In this document: in pieces, positions 39,854 through 48,358 of the stretch | Position numbering within the stretch: the stretch's first letter is position 1 | Layout: each line of letters begins with the position of its first letter | DNA from: Stenotrophomonas mori | GTDB lineage: Bacteria > Pseudomonadota > Gammaproteobacteria > Xanthomonadales > Xanthomonadaceae | Direction of reading: 5' to 3' | Length of the DNA: 64,000 nt | Assembly: GCF_023556335.1 (NCBI RefSeq) | Contig: NZ_JAIKTS010000005.1 | Coordinates: 1 to 64,000 of the forward strand | Made by a program: the position numbers and the translations under genes | The notes under the pieces: generated by a model | What the model was told of the DNA's origin: nothing | Database searches by the model: none | The model's input: the letters and a program-made list of their open reading frames with translations, nothing else

Positions 39854-40779
39854 TGGCCGCTCCCCGCGTGGCGCTGGTGATCCCGGTGCGCAACGGCGAG
39901 CCGTTCCTGGAGCGCATGCTCCCGGCGCTGCGTGCGCAGCGCCTGCAGCCCGACGAGATCCTGGTCATCGACAGCGCCTCGCGCGACCGCAGCGTGGCGC
40001 GCTGGCGTGCGTTCGGCGCGCGCGTGGTGGAGATCGACGCGGCCACCTTCAACCACGGCGGCACGCGCGGCTGGGCGTCCACCCTGGTCGATGCCGACGT
40101 GCTGGTCTACCTGACCCAGGACGCGGTTCCGGTGCCGCCGGACGCGCTGGCCAACCTGGTCGCCGGCCTGTATGCCGAGGACGGCATCGGCGTGGCCTAC
40201 GGCCGGCAGCTGCCGCATCCGGGCGCCGGGGTGCTGGCGCGGCACGCGCGGGCGTTCAACTACCCGGCGCAGGGCCGCATCAAGCGCCTGGCCGATGCCG
40301 CCGAGCTGGGCATCAAGACCTGTTTCAGTTCCGATGCCTTCTGCGCCTACCGCCGGGACGCGCTGGACGCGGTGGGCGGCTTCCCGCAGGACGTGATCGG
40401 CAGCGAGGACGCGCACGTGGCCGGGCGCATGCTGCTGGCGGGCTATGCGGTGAACTACGTCGCCGATGCGCAGGCCTGGCATTCGCACGACTACAGCATC
40501 GCCGAGGAGTTCCGCCGCTACTTCGACATCGGCGTGTTCTATTCGCGCGAGCGCTGGATCGCCGAGCGTTTCGGGCGCGCCGGCGGCGAGGGCGGGCGGT
40601 TCGTGAAATCGGAACTGGCGGCGCTGCGGCGCGAGGGCCGGCTCCGGGAGGTGCCGGGCGCGCTGCTGCGCAGTGCGGCGAAGCTGGTGGGGTATCGATT
40701 GGGGCATCTGGAACACAGGCTGCCATCGGCGCTCAAGCGCAGGGTCAGCATGTTCCCCGGTTACTGGAGGCAGCAGTGA
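39853..40779 (+). CDS. Family 2 glycosyltransferase, rhamnosyltransferase-like
   Basis: A 308-residue GT2 enzyme with a GT-A fold: PRVALVIPVRNGEPFLERML at the start, ILVIDSASRDRSVARW (about 35-50) for the nucleotide sugar, LVYLTQDAVPVPPDAL with the TQDA metal site, and VIGSEDAHVAGRMLLAGYAV with the catalytic acid. The FNHGGTRGWAS and HSHDYSIAEEFRRYFDIGVF blocks are characteristic of RfbF/WbbL-type rhamnosyltransferases, so it probably adds rhamnose to the lipid-linked chain. The ATG overlaps the stop of the GumD-like gene (TGATG), and its stop overlaps the next GTG. Confidence 0.88.
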   Translation: MAAPRVALVIPVRNGEPFLERMLPALRAQRLQPDEILVIDSASRDRSVARWRAFGARVVEIDAATFNHGGTRGWASTLVDADVLVYLTQDAVPVPPDALANLVAGLYAEDGIGVAYGRQLPHPGAGVLARHARAFNYPAQGRIKRLADAAELGIKTCFSSDAFCAYRRDALDAVGGFPQDVIGSEDAHVAGRMLLAGYAVNYVADAQAWHSHDYSIAEEFRRYFDIGVFYSRERWIAERFGRAGGEGGRFVKSELAALRREGRLREVPGALLRSAAKLVGYRLGHLEHRLPSALKRRVSMFPGYWRQQ

Positions 40780-41561
40780 GTACGAGCAGAGTGATGGTGA
40801 TGGCGCTGGTGGCGGCGTTGTGCACGGCGTGCGCGACGCCCAACGTCGTCAGGCTGCCTTCGGGCAAGGTGATCGAGCAGCGGCAGATCTCCAACTTCAG
40901 CCCCGAGCAGCTGCCGGTGCCGGTGCTGCGGGTCCATCCCGGCGACGTGCTGCGGATCGTGCGCGACGCGCAGACCCCGGCCGAGAAGGACGAGGCCACC
41001 CTGTACCGGGTGCGCCCGGACGGGATGATCGCCTATCCGTTCATCGGCACGGTCCAGGCCGGCGGCCGCACCCCGGAGGACGTGGGCGAGGAGGTCACCC
41101 GGCGGCTGGATGCGATCTACCGCGAACCGGCGGTGACCGTGAACATCGCCGAGGCCCCCGGCAGCCGCGTCTACGTCGGCGGCGCGGTGCGCAACCCGGG
41201 GGTGTTCGAGCTGGGCGCGGCGGTCAATGTCGCCCAAGCCATCACCGCCACCGGCGGCGTGCTGCCCACCGCCGACAGCCGCCACGTGGCGCTGGTGCGC
41301 CAGGACGAGCAGGGCGTGCAGCAGGTGTACTTCTTCGACTACGCCTCGCTGCTCGGCGCCGGCACCCAGGGCAGCCGCAGCGTCGGCCTGCAGCGCGGCG
41401 ACCTGGTGTTCGTGCCCAGCTCGCGCATCGGCAACGCCATCCAGCGCGTGGACATGTATGTCGGCCAGCTGCTGATGTTCCGCGGCTTCGGCGCGTCGGC
41501 GAACTACCAGATCAACGAACCCTCCTACAAGATCAACACCCCCGACGGGAGCGTCCCGTGA
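40776..41561 (+). CDS. Outer membrane polysaccharide export lipoprotein (Wza/GumB-like)
   Basis: A 261-residue OPX-family protein that forms or gates the outer membrane channel for the polysaccharide. Signal peptide with lipobox LCTAC (cysteine at about residue 19). The Poly_export domain covers about 48-125 (RVHPGDVLRIVRDAQTPAEK, DGMIAYPFIGTVQAGGRTPE) and a SLBB domain about 126-215 (GSRVYVGGAVRNPGVFELGA, LQRGDLVFVPSSR). There is no C-terminal amphipathic helix as in E. coli Wza; the end (FRGFGASANYQ) is like GumB, which is also short. GTG start overlaps the preceding stop. It works with the co-polymerase encoded next. Confidence 0.92.
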   Translation: MSTSRVMVMALVAALCTACATPNVVRLPSGKVIEQRQISNFSPEQLPVPVLRVHPGDVLRIVRDAQTPAEKDEATLYRVRPDGMIAYPFIGTVQAGGRTPEDVGEEVTRRLDAIYREPAVTVNIAEAPGSRVYVGGAVRNPGVFELGAAVNVAQAITATGGVLPTADSRHVALVRQDEQGVQQVYFFDYASLLGAGTQGSRSVGLQRGDLVFVPSSRIGNAIQRVDMYVGQLLMFRGFGASANYQINEPSYKINTPDGSVP

Positions 41562-43540
41562 TCGAGATCCGCAGCCTGCGCGACGCCCTGCGTCTGCTCT
41601 TCATCTTCGCCCGGGAGTTCCGGCTCGCGCTGCTGGCGACCCTGGCGGTGGTGGTGCTGGGCGCCTTCCTGCTGCCCAACCGCTATGTCTCCGATGCCCG
41701 CCTGCTGGTCAAGCCGACCGAGAGCGCCAGCGTGCAGCTGCCGGTGCAGCCGGGCCCGGACACCGGCTTCGTGCAGCAGAGCCCGCAGCGCGACCCGCTG
41801 CTGGACGAGGAGAAGCTGGCCACCAGCGCGCCGGTGATGCTGAAGGTGGCGCAGACCTACCTGGCGATGTCCTCGGTACCGCCGAAGGGCACCTGGGCGC
41901 TGGTCAAGTTCCGCATGGGCCAGGCGTTCGCCTGGACCAAGGAGCGCCTGCGCGACGTGCTGGTCGGCATCGGTTTGATGGACGAGGCGCCGCTGGCCGA
42001 TCGCCTGGCCGCGCGGCTGGCCAAGAAGCTGCAGGTCAGCCACGACCCCGGTTCCAACGTGATGGAGATGCGGGTCAGCTGGAACGACCCGCACGTGGCC
42101 CAGGGCATCTCCCGGGCCTGGGTGGACGCCTATTTCGACGAGCGCGCGCAGGCGGCCGGCGGCGAGGCGCTGTTCAATTTCTACGAGGCGCAGAACCGCG
42201 AGCTCAACGACAGCATCGTCGCGCTCAAGCGCCAGCTGCGCGAACAGCTGCGGGTGATCGACGCGACCAGCGTCGAGCAGCGCATCGAGGACGTCACCGA
42301 CCAGCTGCAGAAGCTGTACCGCCAGCGTCGCGGGCTGCAGGCCGAGCGCGAAGCGCTGCTGGGCATCCTCGGCTCGGCCGGCCGGCAGCTGCCGGCGGTG
42401 GCCGGCGAGGTGGTCACCGAGCGCGAGATCAGCCTCAATCCGGCGCGCGAGGATTTGAAGCTGAAGTTGAACGGGCTCAAGCAGCAGCGCCTGGACCTGC
42501 TGCGCAACTTCAAGGAAGGCGCGCCGCCAGTGCGCGCGCTGGACGAGAGCATCGCCGCGCTGGAAGCGGAGATCCGCGGCGTGGACGGCGACGTGGTGCG
42601 CTCGCGCAACCTCGCGCCGAACGTGCTGGGTACGCGCCTGCGCCAGGACATGCAGGACGCGCGCCTGAACGTCGCCAAGATCGACGCCAACATCGCCGAG
42701 ATCGACAGCCAGATCACCCAGCTCCAGCGCGAGCGCGAGGAGGTGATGGCGGCCGAACCGTCGCTGTCGCGGTTGAGCCTGGAGCTGTCCTCGGCGGAGA
42801 AGACCTTCGCCCAGTATTCGGACTACCTGCTGCGCGCGCGGGTGATCCGCGACCTCAACCGCGCCCGGCTGAGCAACGTGGCGCTGGTCGGGCAGTCCAG
42901 CTTCACGCCGTCGCGGGTGTTCCCCAAGAGCATGCTGATGCTGCTGCTGGCGGTCCCGGTGGCGTTCGCGGTGGCGCTGGTGGTGGTGTTCCTGCTGTAC
43001 CTGATGGACCAGCGCATCCATGACGGCGGCCGCCTGGAGAAGACCCTGGGCGTGCCGCTGCTGGCGACGCTGCCGGAGATCCTGCACGACGTGGACGGGT
43101 CGCAGCCGCTGCGCGCGGCGCTGTACCGCATCTACTGCCGGCTGCCGCTGGAGCAGATCGCCACGCAGGGGCTGGCGGTGGGCTTCACCTCCAGCCGCAG
43201 CGGCGAGGGGGTGAGCTTCATCGCCTCGCGGCTGGCGATCGTGCTGCGCCAGCAGGGCTACAGCGTGCGCGACGGCCAGCTGCCGGCCGCCCCCGGCGAG
43301 GTGGTGCTGGTGCAGGCGCCGCCGGTCAGCGACGAGAACGCGTTGATCCAGCTGCGCGGCTGCGACCGCATCGTGCTGGTGGTGAAGACCCGCAGCACCA
43401 CGGTGCCGGCGGTGGAGCATGCGATCGCACTGCTGCGCGATGCGCTGGGCCATGTCGATGGCGTGGTGCTGAACCGCCGCGTGTTCGAGATCCCGCCGCG
43501 TTACTGGACGCCGATCAGCCGCTGGCTCGGGGCGTACTGA
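41558..43540 (+). CDS. Polysaccharide co-polymerase (Wzc/GumC-like) with a degenerate kinase domain
   Basis: A 660-residue inner-membrane PCP protein that controls chain length and joins the synthase to the outer membrane exporter. Wzz domain: TM about 23-40, a long periplasmic part with coiled coils (about 205-265 and 300-430), PxxP-type end before TM about 458-482. The C-terminal cytoplasmic part (490-660) has the fold of a BY-kinase but is dead: the Walker A-like loop SSRSGEGVS (545-553) has Val552 where lysine is required, the Walker A' DxD strand is missing, Walker B reads DRIVLVVK, and there is no tyrosine cluster. GumC in xanthan producers lacks the kinase altogether, so this looks like an intermediate. 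GTG start overlaps the previous stop. Confidence 0.9.
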   Translation: MIEIRSLRDALRLLFIFAREFRLALLATLAVVVLGAFLLPNRYVSDARLLVKPTESASVQLPVQPGPDTGFVQQSPQRDPLLDEEKLATSAPVMLKVAQTYLAMSSVPPKGTWALVKFRMGQAFAWTKERLRDVLVGIGLMDEAPLADRLAARLAKKLQVSHDPGSNVMEMRVSWNDPHVAQGISRAWVDAYFDERAQAAGGEALFNFYEAQNRELNDSIVALKRQLREQLRVIDATSVEQRIEDVTDQLQKLYRQRRGLQAEREALLGILGSAGRQLPAVAGEVVTEREISLNPAREDLKLKLNGLKQQRLDLLRNFKEGAPPVRALDESIAALEAEIRGVDGDVVRSRNLAPNVLGTRLRQDMQDARLNVAKIDANIAEIDSQITQLQREREEVMAAEPSLSRLSLELSSAEKTFAQYSDYLLRARVIRDLNRARLSNVALVGQSSFTPSRVFPKSMLMLLLAVPVAFAVALVVVFLLYLMDQRIHDGGRLEKTLGVPLLATLPEILHDVDGSQPLRAALYRIYCRLPLEQIATQGLAVGFTSSRSGEGVSFIASRLAIVLRQQGYSVRDGQLPAAPGEVVLVQAPPVSDENALIQLRGCDRIVLVVKTRSTTVPAVEHAIALLRDALGHVDGVVLNRRVFEIPPRYWTPISRWLGAY

Positions 43541-44704
43541 GTGCGGCTTGCCCTGCTCGCGCCGTTGCCGCCGTTGCAGAACGGCATCGCCGACTATGCG
43601 CAGGCCTGGATGACGGCGGTGCGCGCCGCCGGCGTGGAGGTGGTGGTGCCGCCGCAGCAGCAGGGGCAATGGGACACCGCCGATGCCGGCTTCTGGCAGG
43701 GCATCGATGGGGTGCATGCCGAACTGGGCGGCGGCCGCGGCCCGGAATTCCTGGCCCTGGAGCAGCTGCGCGCGCGCTTCCCGCAACTGCCGTTGAGCGC
43801 GACCGTGCACGACCCGGAGCGGCTGGTCTGGCGTTCGCCCAGTCTGCCGCGCGGGCCCGGGCGCTGGCTGGCCGCCGCGCCGCGGCCCTTGCCGCAGCTG
43901 CTGGCGCTGTCGCAGGACCGCCGCACCCTGGCCCGCGAGCGCGCGCTGGCGCGCCGGCTCGATGCCCTGGTCACGCTGACCCGCAGTGGCGGCCAGGTGC
44001 TGGCCGAACGCCTGCAGGTGGGCGCGGACAAGGTGCATTTCATCGCGCATGGCAACGGCGTGTTCGCGCCGCAGGCATTGCCGGACACCGTGCCGCTGCA
44101 GCTGCTGTATTTCGGTTTCCTCTATCCGGGCAAGGGCATCGAGGACCTGCTCGATGCCCTGGCACGGGTGCGCCGGCAACGGCCGGACGCCGCGGTGCGC
44201 CTGACCCTGGCCGGCGGCAGTGCCCCGGAGCTGGCCTTCGGCCGCCGCGGGGACTATGTCGCCGGACTGCGCGAGCGCGCCCGGCGGCTGGGCATCGGCG
44301 ACTGGATCCAGTGGCGGCTGGACCTGCCCGCCGCGCAGATCGTGCCCTGCGTACAGGCCCACCACGCGATGCTGCTGCCCTACCGCGATTCGAAGAAGCT
44401 GGCCCTGCTCGGGCGCATGCGCGGCACCAGCGGCGCCCTGTCCTGGGCCAATGCCTGCGGCCGCGGCGTGATCGCCTCCGATGCGCGTGCCTTCGCCGAA
44501 GAGGTGTCGCACGGCAACGGCGACGTGTTCGCGCAGGGCGACAGCGCGGCGCTGGCCGAACGGATCACCGCGCTGCTTGATGCACCGGCGCGGGCCGCGG
44601 AATGGGCGGCAGGTGCCGCGGCCCTGGGGCAGCAGCGGCAATGGCCGCGTATCGCCGCGCGGTTCGCCGCGCTGTTCGCGTCGTTGCAGGAGGGTCGACG
44701 ATGA
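43541..44704 (+). CDS. Family 4 glycosyltransferase
   Basis: A 387-residue GT-B enzyme. The N-terminal domain starts MRLALLAPLPPLQNGIADYA, a glycine-poor version of the GT4 opening in which the NGIADY motif is common in mannosyltransferases. The C-terminal domain has the donor site YFGFLYPGKGIEDLLDALAR (about 188-207), LTLAGGSAPEL, and the E-x7-E-like region in SGALSWANACGRGVIASD. The GTG start directly follows the stop of the co-polymerase gene, and its stop overlaps the next ATG (ATGA). Sugar and linkage cannot be read from the sequence. Confidence 0.85.
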   Translation: MRLALLAPLPPLQNGIADYAQAWMTAVRAAGVEVVVPPQQQGQWDTADAGFWQGIDGVHAELGGGRGPEFLALEQLRARFPQLPLSATVHDPERLVWRSPSLPRGPGRWLAAAPRPLPQLLALSQDRRTLARERALARRLDALVTLTRSGGQVLAERLQVGADKVHFIAHGNGVFAPQALPDTVPLQLLYFGFLYPGKGIEDLLDALARVRRQRPDAAVRLTLAGGSAPELAFGRRGDYVAGLRERARRLGIGDWIQWRLDLPAAQIVPCVQAHHAMLLPYRDSKKLALLGRMRGTSGALSWANACGRGVIASDARAFAEEVSHGNGDVFAQGDSAALAERITALLDAPARAAEWAAGAAALGQQRQWPRIAARFAALFASLQEGRR

Positions 44705-46059
44705 ATCTTGCACTCACCCGTCCCGCCAGACGCGGGTGGCGGCGCGCGGCGCTGCTGCTGGTGGCATTGGCGGCCCTGCTCGGCGGGGTCGGCGCCTGCG
44801 CCAAGGGCGAACGCCCGGCGATGGAGCTGGTGCCGCCGCGCGCGGTGGAATGGCGCGACTTCCTCGGCGTGAACGCGCACTTCCTCTGGTTCGAACCGGC
44901 GCGCTACCGGCAGCAGATGGACCAGCTGCAGGCGCTGGGCCTGCAATGGGTGCGGGTGGACCTGCACTGGGACACCATCGAACCGCGCGAGGGCGCGTTC
45001 CGCTGGGACGTGCTGGATCCGCTGATGGCCGAGATCCAGCGCCGTGGCCTGAAGGCCGAGGTGTACCTGGTGGGCTCGGCGCCGCATGCGACCTCGGCTC
45101 CGGCCGGCAGCCCGCATCCGGACCAGTACCCGCCCAAGGATCCGGCGCTGTACGCCACGGCGCTGGTGCGGCTGGCCCAGCGCTACCCGCAGGTCGAGGC
45201 CTGGCAGGTCTGGAACGAGCCCAACCTGCCGGCGTTCTGGCGTCCGCGCGAGGACCCGGCCGCTTACGGCCGGCTGCTGCTGACCAGCGTGCAGGCGCTG
45301 CGCGCCGCGGCGCCCGGCCGCCGGATCGTGCTCGGCGGCATGGGCTATTTCAGCCAGATGCCCACCCGTGGCGGTGGCCTGATGGTGGAGGAACTGGCCA
45401 AGGGCGGCCTGTATTCGCTGGACGTGATCACCGCCTACCACCCGTATTCGCTGTACCCGGAGGGCGACGACCCGAAGGCGATGGACTTCATCCTGCGGGC
45501 GCAGCAGGGCAACGCCGCGCTGCGCGCGGCCGGGGCACGCGACATCTGGGCCGACGAGTGGGGCTGGTCGAGCTACGACGGGCCCAGGGAAGAGCAGCCG
45601 ATCATCGGCGTGCAGGGGCAGGCCGACTACGTCACCCGCCGGCTGGCGCTGATGAGCGCGCTGGACTACGACAAGGTGTTCCTGTTCGCGTTGAGCGACC
45701 TGGACCGCCGTGCCGGCGCGCGTGACCGCCGCTACGGCCTGCTGGACGAACGCGCCCGGCCCAAGCCGGTCCATGCCGCCGTGCAGCGCCTGCTGCACGT
45801 GACCGGCCCCCGCATCACGCCGGGCAAGGCGCCGGCGCTGGCCACGGTACCGCCGGGACTGGTCAGCATCGCCTGGCAACGCGAGGATGGCCGTCGCCTG
45901 TGGTTCTTCTGGGCCGACACGCCCGGCCAGGTGCAGCTGCGCGGCGTGGAACGCGCACAGCTGCACGATGTACTGGACGGGAGCGAGCAGGCCTTGCAGG
46001 CCGACGCCGGCCGCCTGGCCGTGCCGGTCGGCACCACGCTGTCGGTCCTGGAGTGGTGA
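44701..46059 (+). CDS. Glycoside hydrolase, GH39/PslG-like, probable lipoprotein
   Basis: A 452-residue clan GH-A hydrolase. Signal sequence with lipobox GVGAC33 suggests anchoring in the periplasm. The TIM-barrel shows the acid/base E173 in WQVWNEPNLPAFW and the nucleophile E286 in IWADEWGWSSYD, spaced much as in PslG of Pseudomonas aeruginosa (E165, E276); a C-terminal beta domain follows (about 365-452). PslG is an endoglycosidase of the Psl exopolysaccharide operon that trims lipid-linked or secreted chains. Here it sits inside the operon, coupled on both sides, so it probably edits the same polymer. This is not a gene of the xanthan (gum) cluster. Confidence 0.88.
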   Translation: MNLALTRPARRGWRRAALLLVALAALLGGVGACAKGERPAMELVPPRAVEWRDFLGVNAHFLWFEPARYRQQMDQLQALGLQWVRVDLHWDTIEPREGAFRWDVLDPLMAEIQRRGLKAEVYLVGSAPHATSAPAGSPHPDQYPPKDPALYATALVRLAQRYPQVEAWQVWNEPNLPAFWRPREDPAAYGRLLLTSVQALRAAAPGRRIVLGGMGYFSQMPTRGGGLMVEELAKGGLYSLDVITAYHPYSLYPEGDDPKAMDFILRAQQGNAALRAAGARDIWADEWGWSSYDGPREEQPIIGVQGQADYVTRRLALMSALDYDKVFLFALSDLDRRAGARDRRYGLLDERARPKPVHAAVQRLLHVTGPRITPGKAPALATVPPGLVSIAWQREDGRRLWFFWADTPGQVQLRGVERAQLHDVLDGSEQALQADAGRLAVPVGTTLSVLEW

Positions 46060-47261
46060 TGCGACCGCTGCGCCTGCTCTGGGTGATGCCCTACCTGCCG
46101 TGGCCGACCACCAGCGGCGGCAAGCTGCGCCAGTACCACCTGCTGCGCTGCCTGGCCGCGCGCGGCCACCGCATCACCCTGCTGGTGCAGAGCAAGACCG
46201 CGCTGGACCCGGAGGCGCGCGCGCACCTGGAACCGCTGCTGGAGCGCCTGGTGGTGCTGGAGCGCCGCCCGCTGAAATCGTTCCGCACGCTGTACTCGGC
46301 GCTGCTGTCACCGGTGCCGCTGCTGGCCTCGGTCAACGGCCACGCACCGGCGTTCGCGCGTGCGCTGGACCGCCTGCTGGAGCAGCCCTGGGACGTGGTC
46401 CAGCTGGAACACTCCTACCTGTACGAGCCGTGCCGCGGCCCGCTGCGCCGCCACCGGCGCGACTTCATCGTCAGCGAGCACAACGTGGAATCCACGCTCG
46501 CCGACGTGACCTACAGCCGCCTGCCGGCGATGCTGCGGCCCCTGGCGCGGCTCGACCGCGGGCGCTACCGGCGCTGGGAACGGCAGGTGCTGTCGGCCGC
46601 GCACAAGGTGATCGCATTGACCGGCGAGGATGCGCGGGTGTTCGCGCCGTACAGCCGGCAACCGGTGGCCGTGGTGGTCAACGGCACCGACACCGCGGCG
46701 TTCGCCGACGTGGTGCCTGATCCACGGCAACGCCGCGTGCTGTTCATCGGCAACTTCGAGTACGCGCCCAACATCGATGCGGTGGAGTGGATGCTGGACG
46801 TGATCATGCCCGCGCTCTGGAAGCATTCGCCGGACGTGCGCCTGTGCCTGTGCGGGCACGCATTGCCGACGCAGTGGGCCGAGCGCTGGACCGACCCGCG
46901 CATCGAGTGGCGCGGCTTCGTGCCGCGGCTGCAGAGCGTGCAGGCGCAGAGCAGCGTGTTCCTGGCCGCGCTGCGCGATGGCGGCGGCTCCAAGCTGAAG
47001 GTGCTGGAGGCGATGGCCGCCGGGCTGCCGCTGGTGGCCACGCCGCAGGCAGTGTCGGGCCTGGCCGTGCAGCCGGGCGTGCATTACACCGGTGGCGGGC
47101 AGGTCGACGCGCTGGTGGCGGGGCTGCGGCAACTGCTGGAGGATCCTGCCCAGGCCCATGCCCTGGGCGAGGCCGGGCGCGGCTACGTGCGCCGGCACCA
47201 CGACTGGAGCCGCTCGGCCGACCAGCTCGAGGCGGTCTATGCGGAGCTGGCATGCGCATAG
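46059..47261 (+). CDS. Family 4 glycosyltransferase
   Basis: A 400-residue GT-B enzyme. The N-terminus LRLLWVMPYLPWPTTSGGKL RQY (residues 3-25) with the SGGK loop is that of GT4 enzymes that act on bacterial exopolysaccharides, followed by FIVSEHNVESTLA. The C-terminal half carries RRVLFIGNFEYAPNIDAVEW and the donor-binding SSVFLAALRDGGGSKLKVLE with the second acidic residue in KVLEAMAAGLPLVAT. The ATG overlaps the preceding stop (TGATG) and the 3' end overlaps the next gene by 10 bp. Sugar unknown. Confidence 0.88.
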   Translation: MRPLRLLWVMPYLPWPTTSGGKLRQYHLLRCLAARGHRITLLVQSKTALDPEARAHLEPLLERLVVLERRPLKSFRTLYSALLSPVPLLASVNGHAPAFARALDRLLEQPWDVVQLEHSYLYEPCRGPLRRHRRDFIVSEHNVESTLADVTYSRLPAMLRPLARLDRGRYRRWERQVLSAAHKVIALTGEDARVFAPYSRQPVAVVVNGTDTAAFADVVPDPRQRRVLFIGNFEYAPNIDAVEWMLDVIMPALWKHSPDVRLCLCGHALPTQWAERWTDPRIEWRGFVPRLQSVQAQSSVFLAALRDGGGSKLKVLEAMAAGLPLVATPQAVSGLAVQPGVHYTGGGQVDALVAGLRQLLEDPAQAHALGEAGRGYVRRHHDWSRSADQLEAVYAELACA

Positions 47262-48358
47262 GCATCGACTACCGCCCGGTGACCGCCGCGCCGTACTCGG
47301 GCATCGCCCGCCAGGTGCTGGCGCTGGAGCAGGCCCTGCTGGCCAGCGGTCGTGGCGAGCTGGTGCGTTTCAGCATGGCACCGCTGCAGCATCCGCACCG
47401 CGCGACCGCCTGCTGCCCGGCGCGGGACGTCCCGGCCGGCGGCCTGCACCGGCCGCAGGCGCGGTTGGCGTTCGAGATCGGCTTCCTGCCCAAGGCACTG
47501 GCCGGGCAGGGCATCGACCTGTACATCGCCACCGCCAACAGCGGCCTGCCGTGGCCGCGTCCGCGCGGGCTCAAGCGCCAGGTGCAGCTGCTGCACGACC
47601 TGTTCCAGCTGACCCTGGCCGGGCGCCACGCCAGCCGCTTGCATGGCCTGGTGTACGGCACGATGGACCGGGCCCTGATCGGCCACGCGCTGCGTGCCGC
47701 CGATGCGGTCTGGACACCGTCGCAGTACAGCGCGGGGCAGGCCGCGCAGCTGTTTCCGCGCAGTGCCGGCAAGCTGTCCGTGCTGCCCAATGCGGTGGCT
47801 CCGCCGGCCCCGCCGGATGCGCCGCGGGACCCGGCCCTGCCGGACCGCTACTGGCTGGTGGTGGGCACCCGCGAGCCCCGCAAGAACATTCCCTTCCTGC
47901 TCGAACACTGGCAGGCCCTGCGCGCGGGCGGCCTGCCGCTGCCGGACCTGGTGCTGGTGGGCGATCCGGGCGACGTGCCGGCGCCGATGGCCGGACTGCC
48001 GGGCCTGCACTGGCGCGGCGGCCTGGACGATGCCGGATTGTCGCGGCTGTACCACGACGCCGAGCGGCTGTGGCACCCGGCCACCGCCGAGGGCTTCGGC
48101 CTGCCGGTGATCGAGGCACTGGCCTGCGGCACGCCGGTGGCGGTGGCCACCGGCAGTGCACTGGACGAGATCACCCCGCACCAGGCGCTGCGTTTCGACC
48201 CGCGTGATGCCGGCGCCCTGCGCGACGCACTGCGGGCCGCGGCCACCGGCCGGCGCGCGGAGGAAGGCGGCCCGGTGCTGCAGGCCGCCGCGGCGCGCTA
48301 TGCCCCGGCACACTACCGGCGGCGCGTGCTGCAGCTGCTGGACGAGGTGCTGCGGTGA
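47252..48358 (+). CDS. Family 4 glycosyltransferase
   Basis: A 368-residue GT-B enzyme of the mannosyltransferase-like GT4 branch. Seen are MRIGIDYRPVTAAPYSGIAR at the N-terminus, VQLLHDLFQLTL, VWTPSQYSAGQAAQLFPRSA, the donor-site text YWLVVGTREPRKNIPFLLEH (about 200-219), and the E-x7-E motif in HPATAEGFGLPVIEALACGT (about 272-291). It begins inside the end of the previous gene (10-bp overlap) and its stop overlaps the next GTG. With the two other GT4 and one GT2 enzymes, plus the initiating sugar, a repeat unit of about five sugars is expected. Confidence 0.9.
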   Translation: MRIGIDYRPVTAAPYSGIARQVLALEQALLASGRGELVRFSMAPLQHPHRATACCPARDVPAGGLHRPQARLAFEIGFLPKALAGQGIDLYIATANSGLPWPRPRGLKRQVQLLHDLFQLTLAGRHASRLHGLVYGTMDRALIGHALRAADAVWTPSQYSAGQAAQLFPRSAGKLSVLPNAVAPPAPPDAPRDPALPDRYWLVVGTREPRKNIPFLLEHWQALRAGGLPLPDLVLVGDPGDVPAPMAGLPGLHWRGGLDDAGLSRLYHDAERLWHPATAEGFGLPVIEALACGTPVAVATGSALDEITPHQALRFDPRDAGALRDALRAAATGRRAEEGGPVLQAAAARYAPAHYRRRVLQLLDEVLR

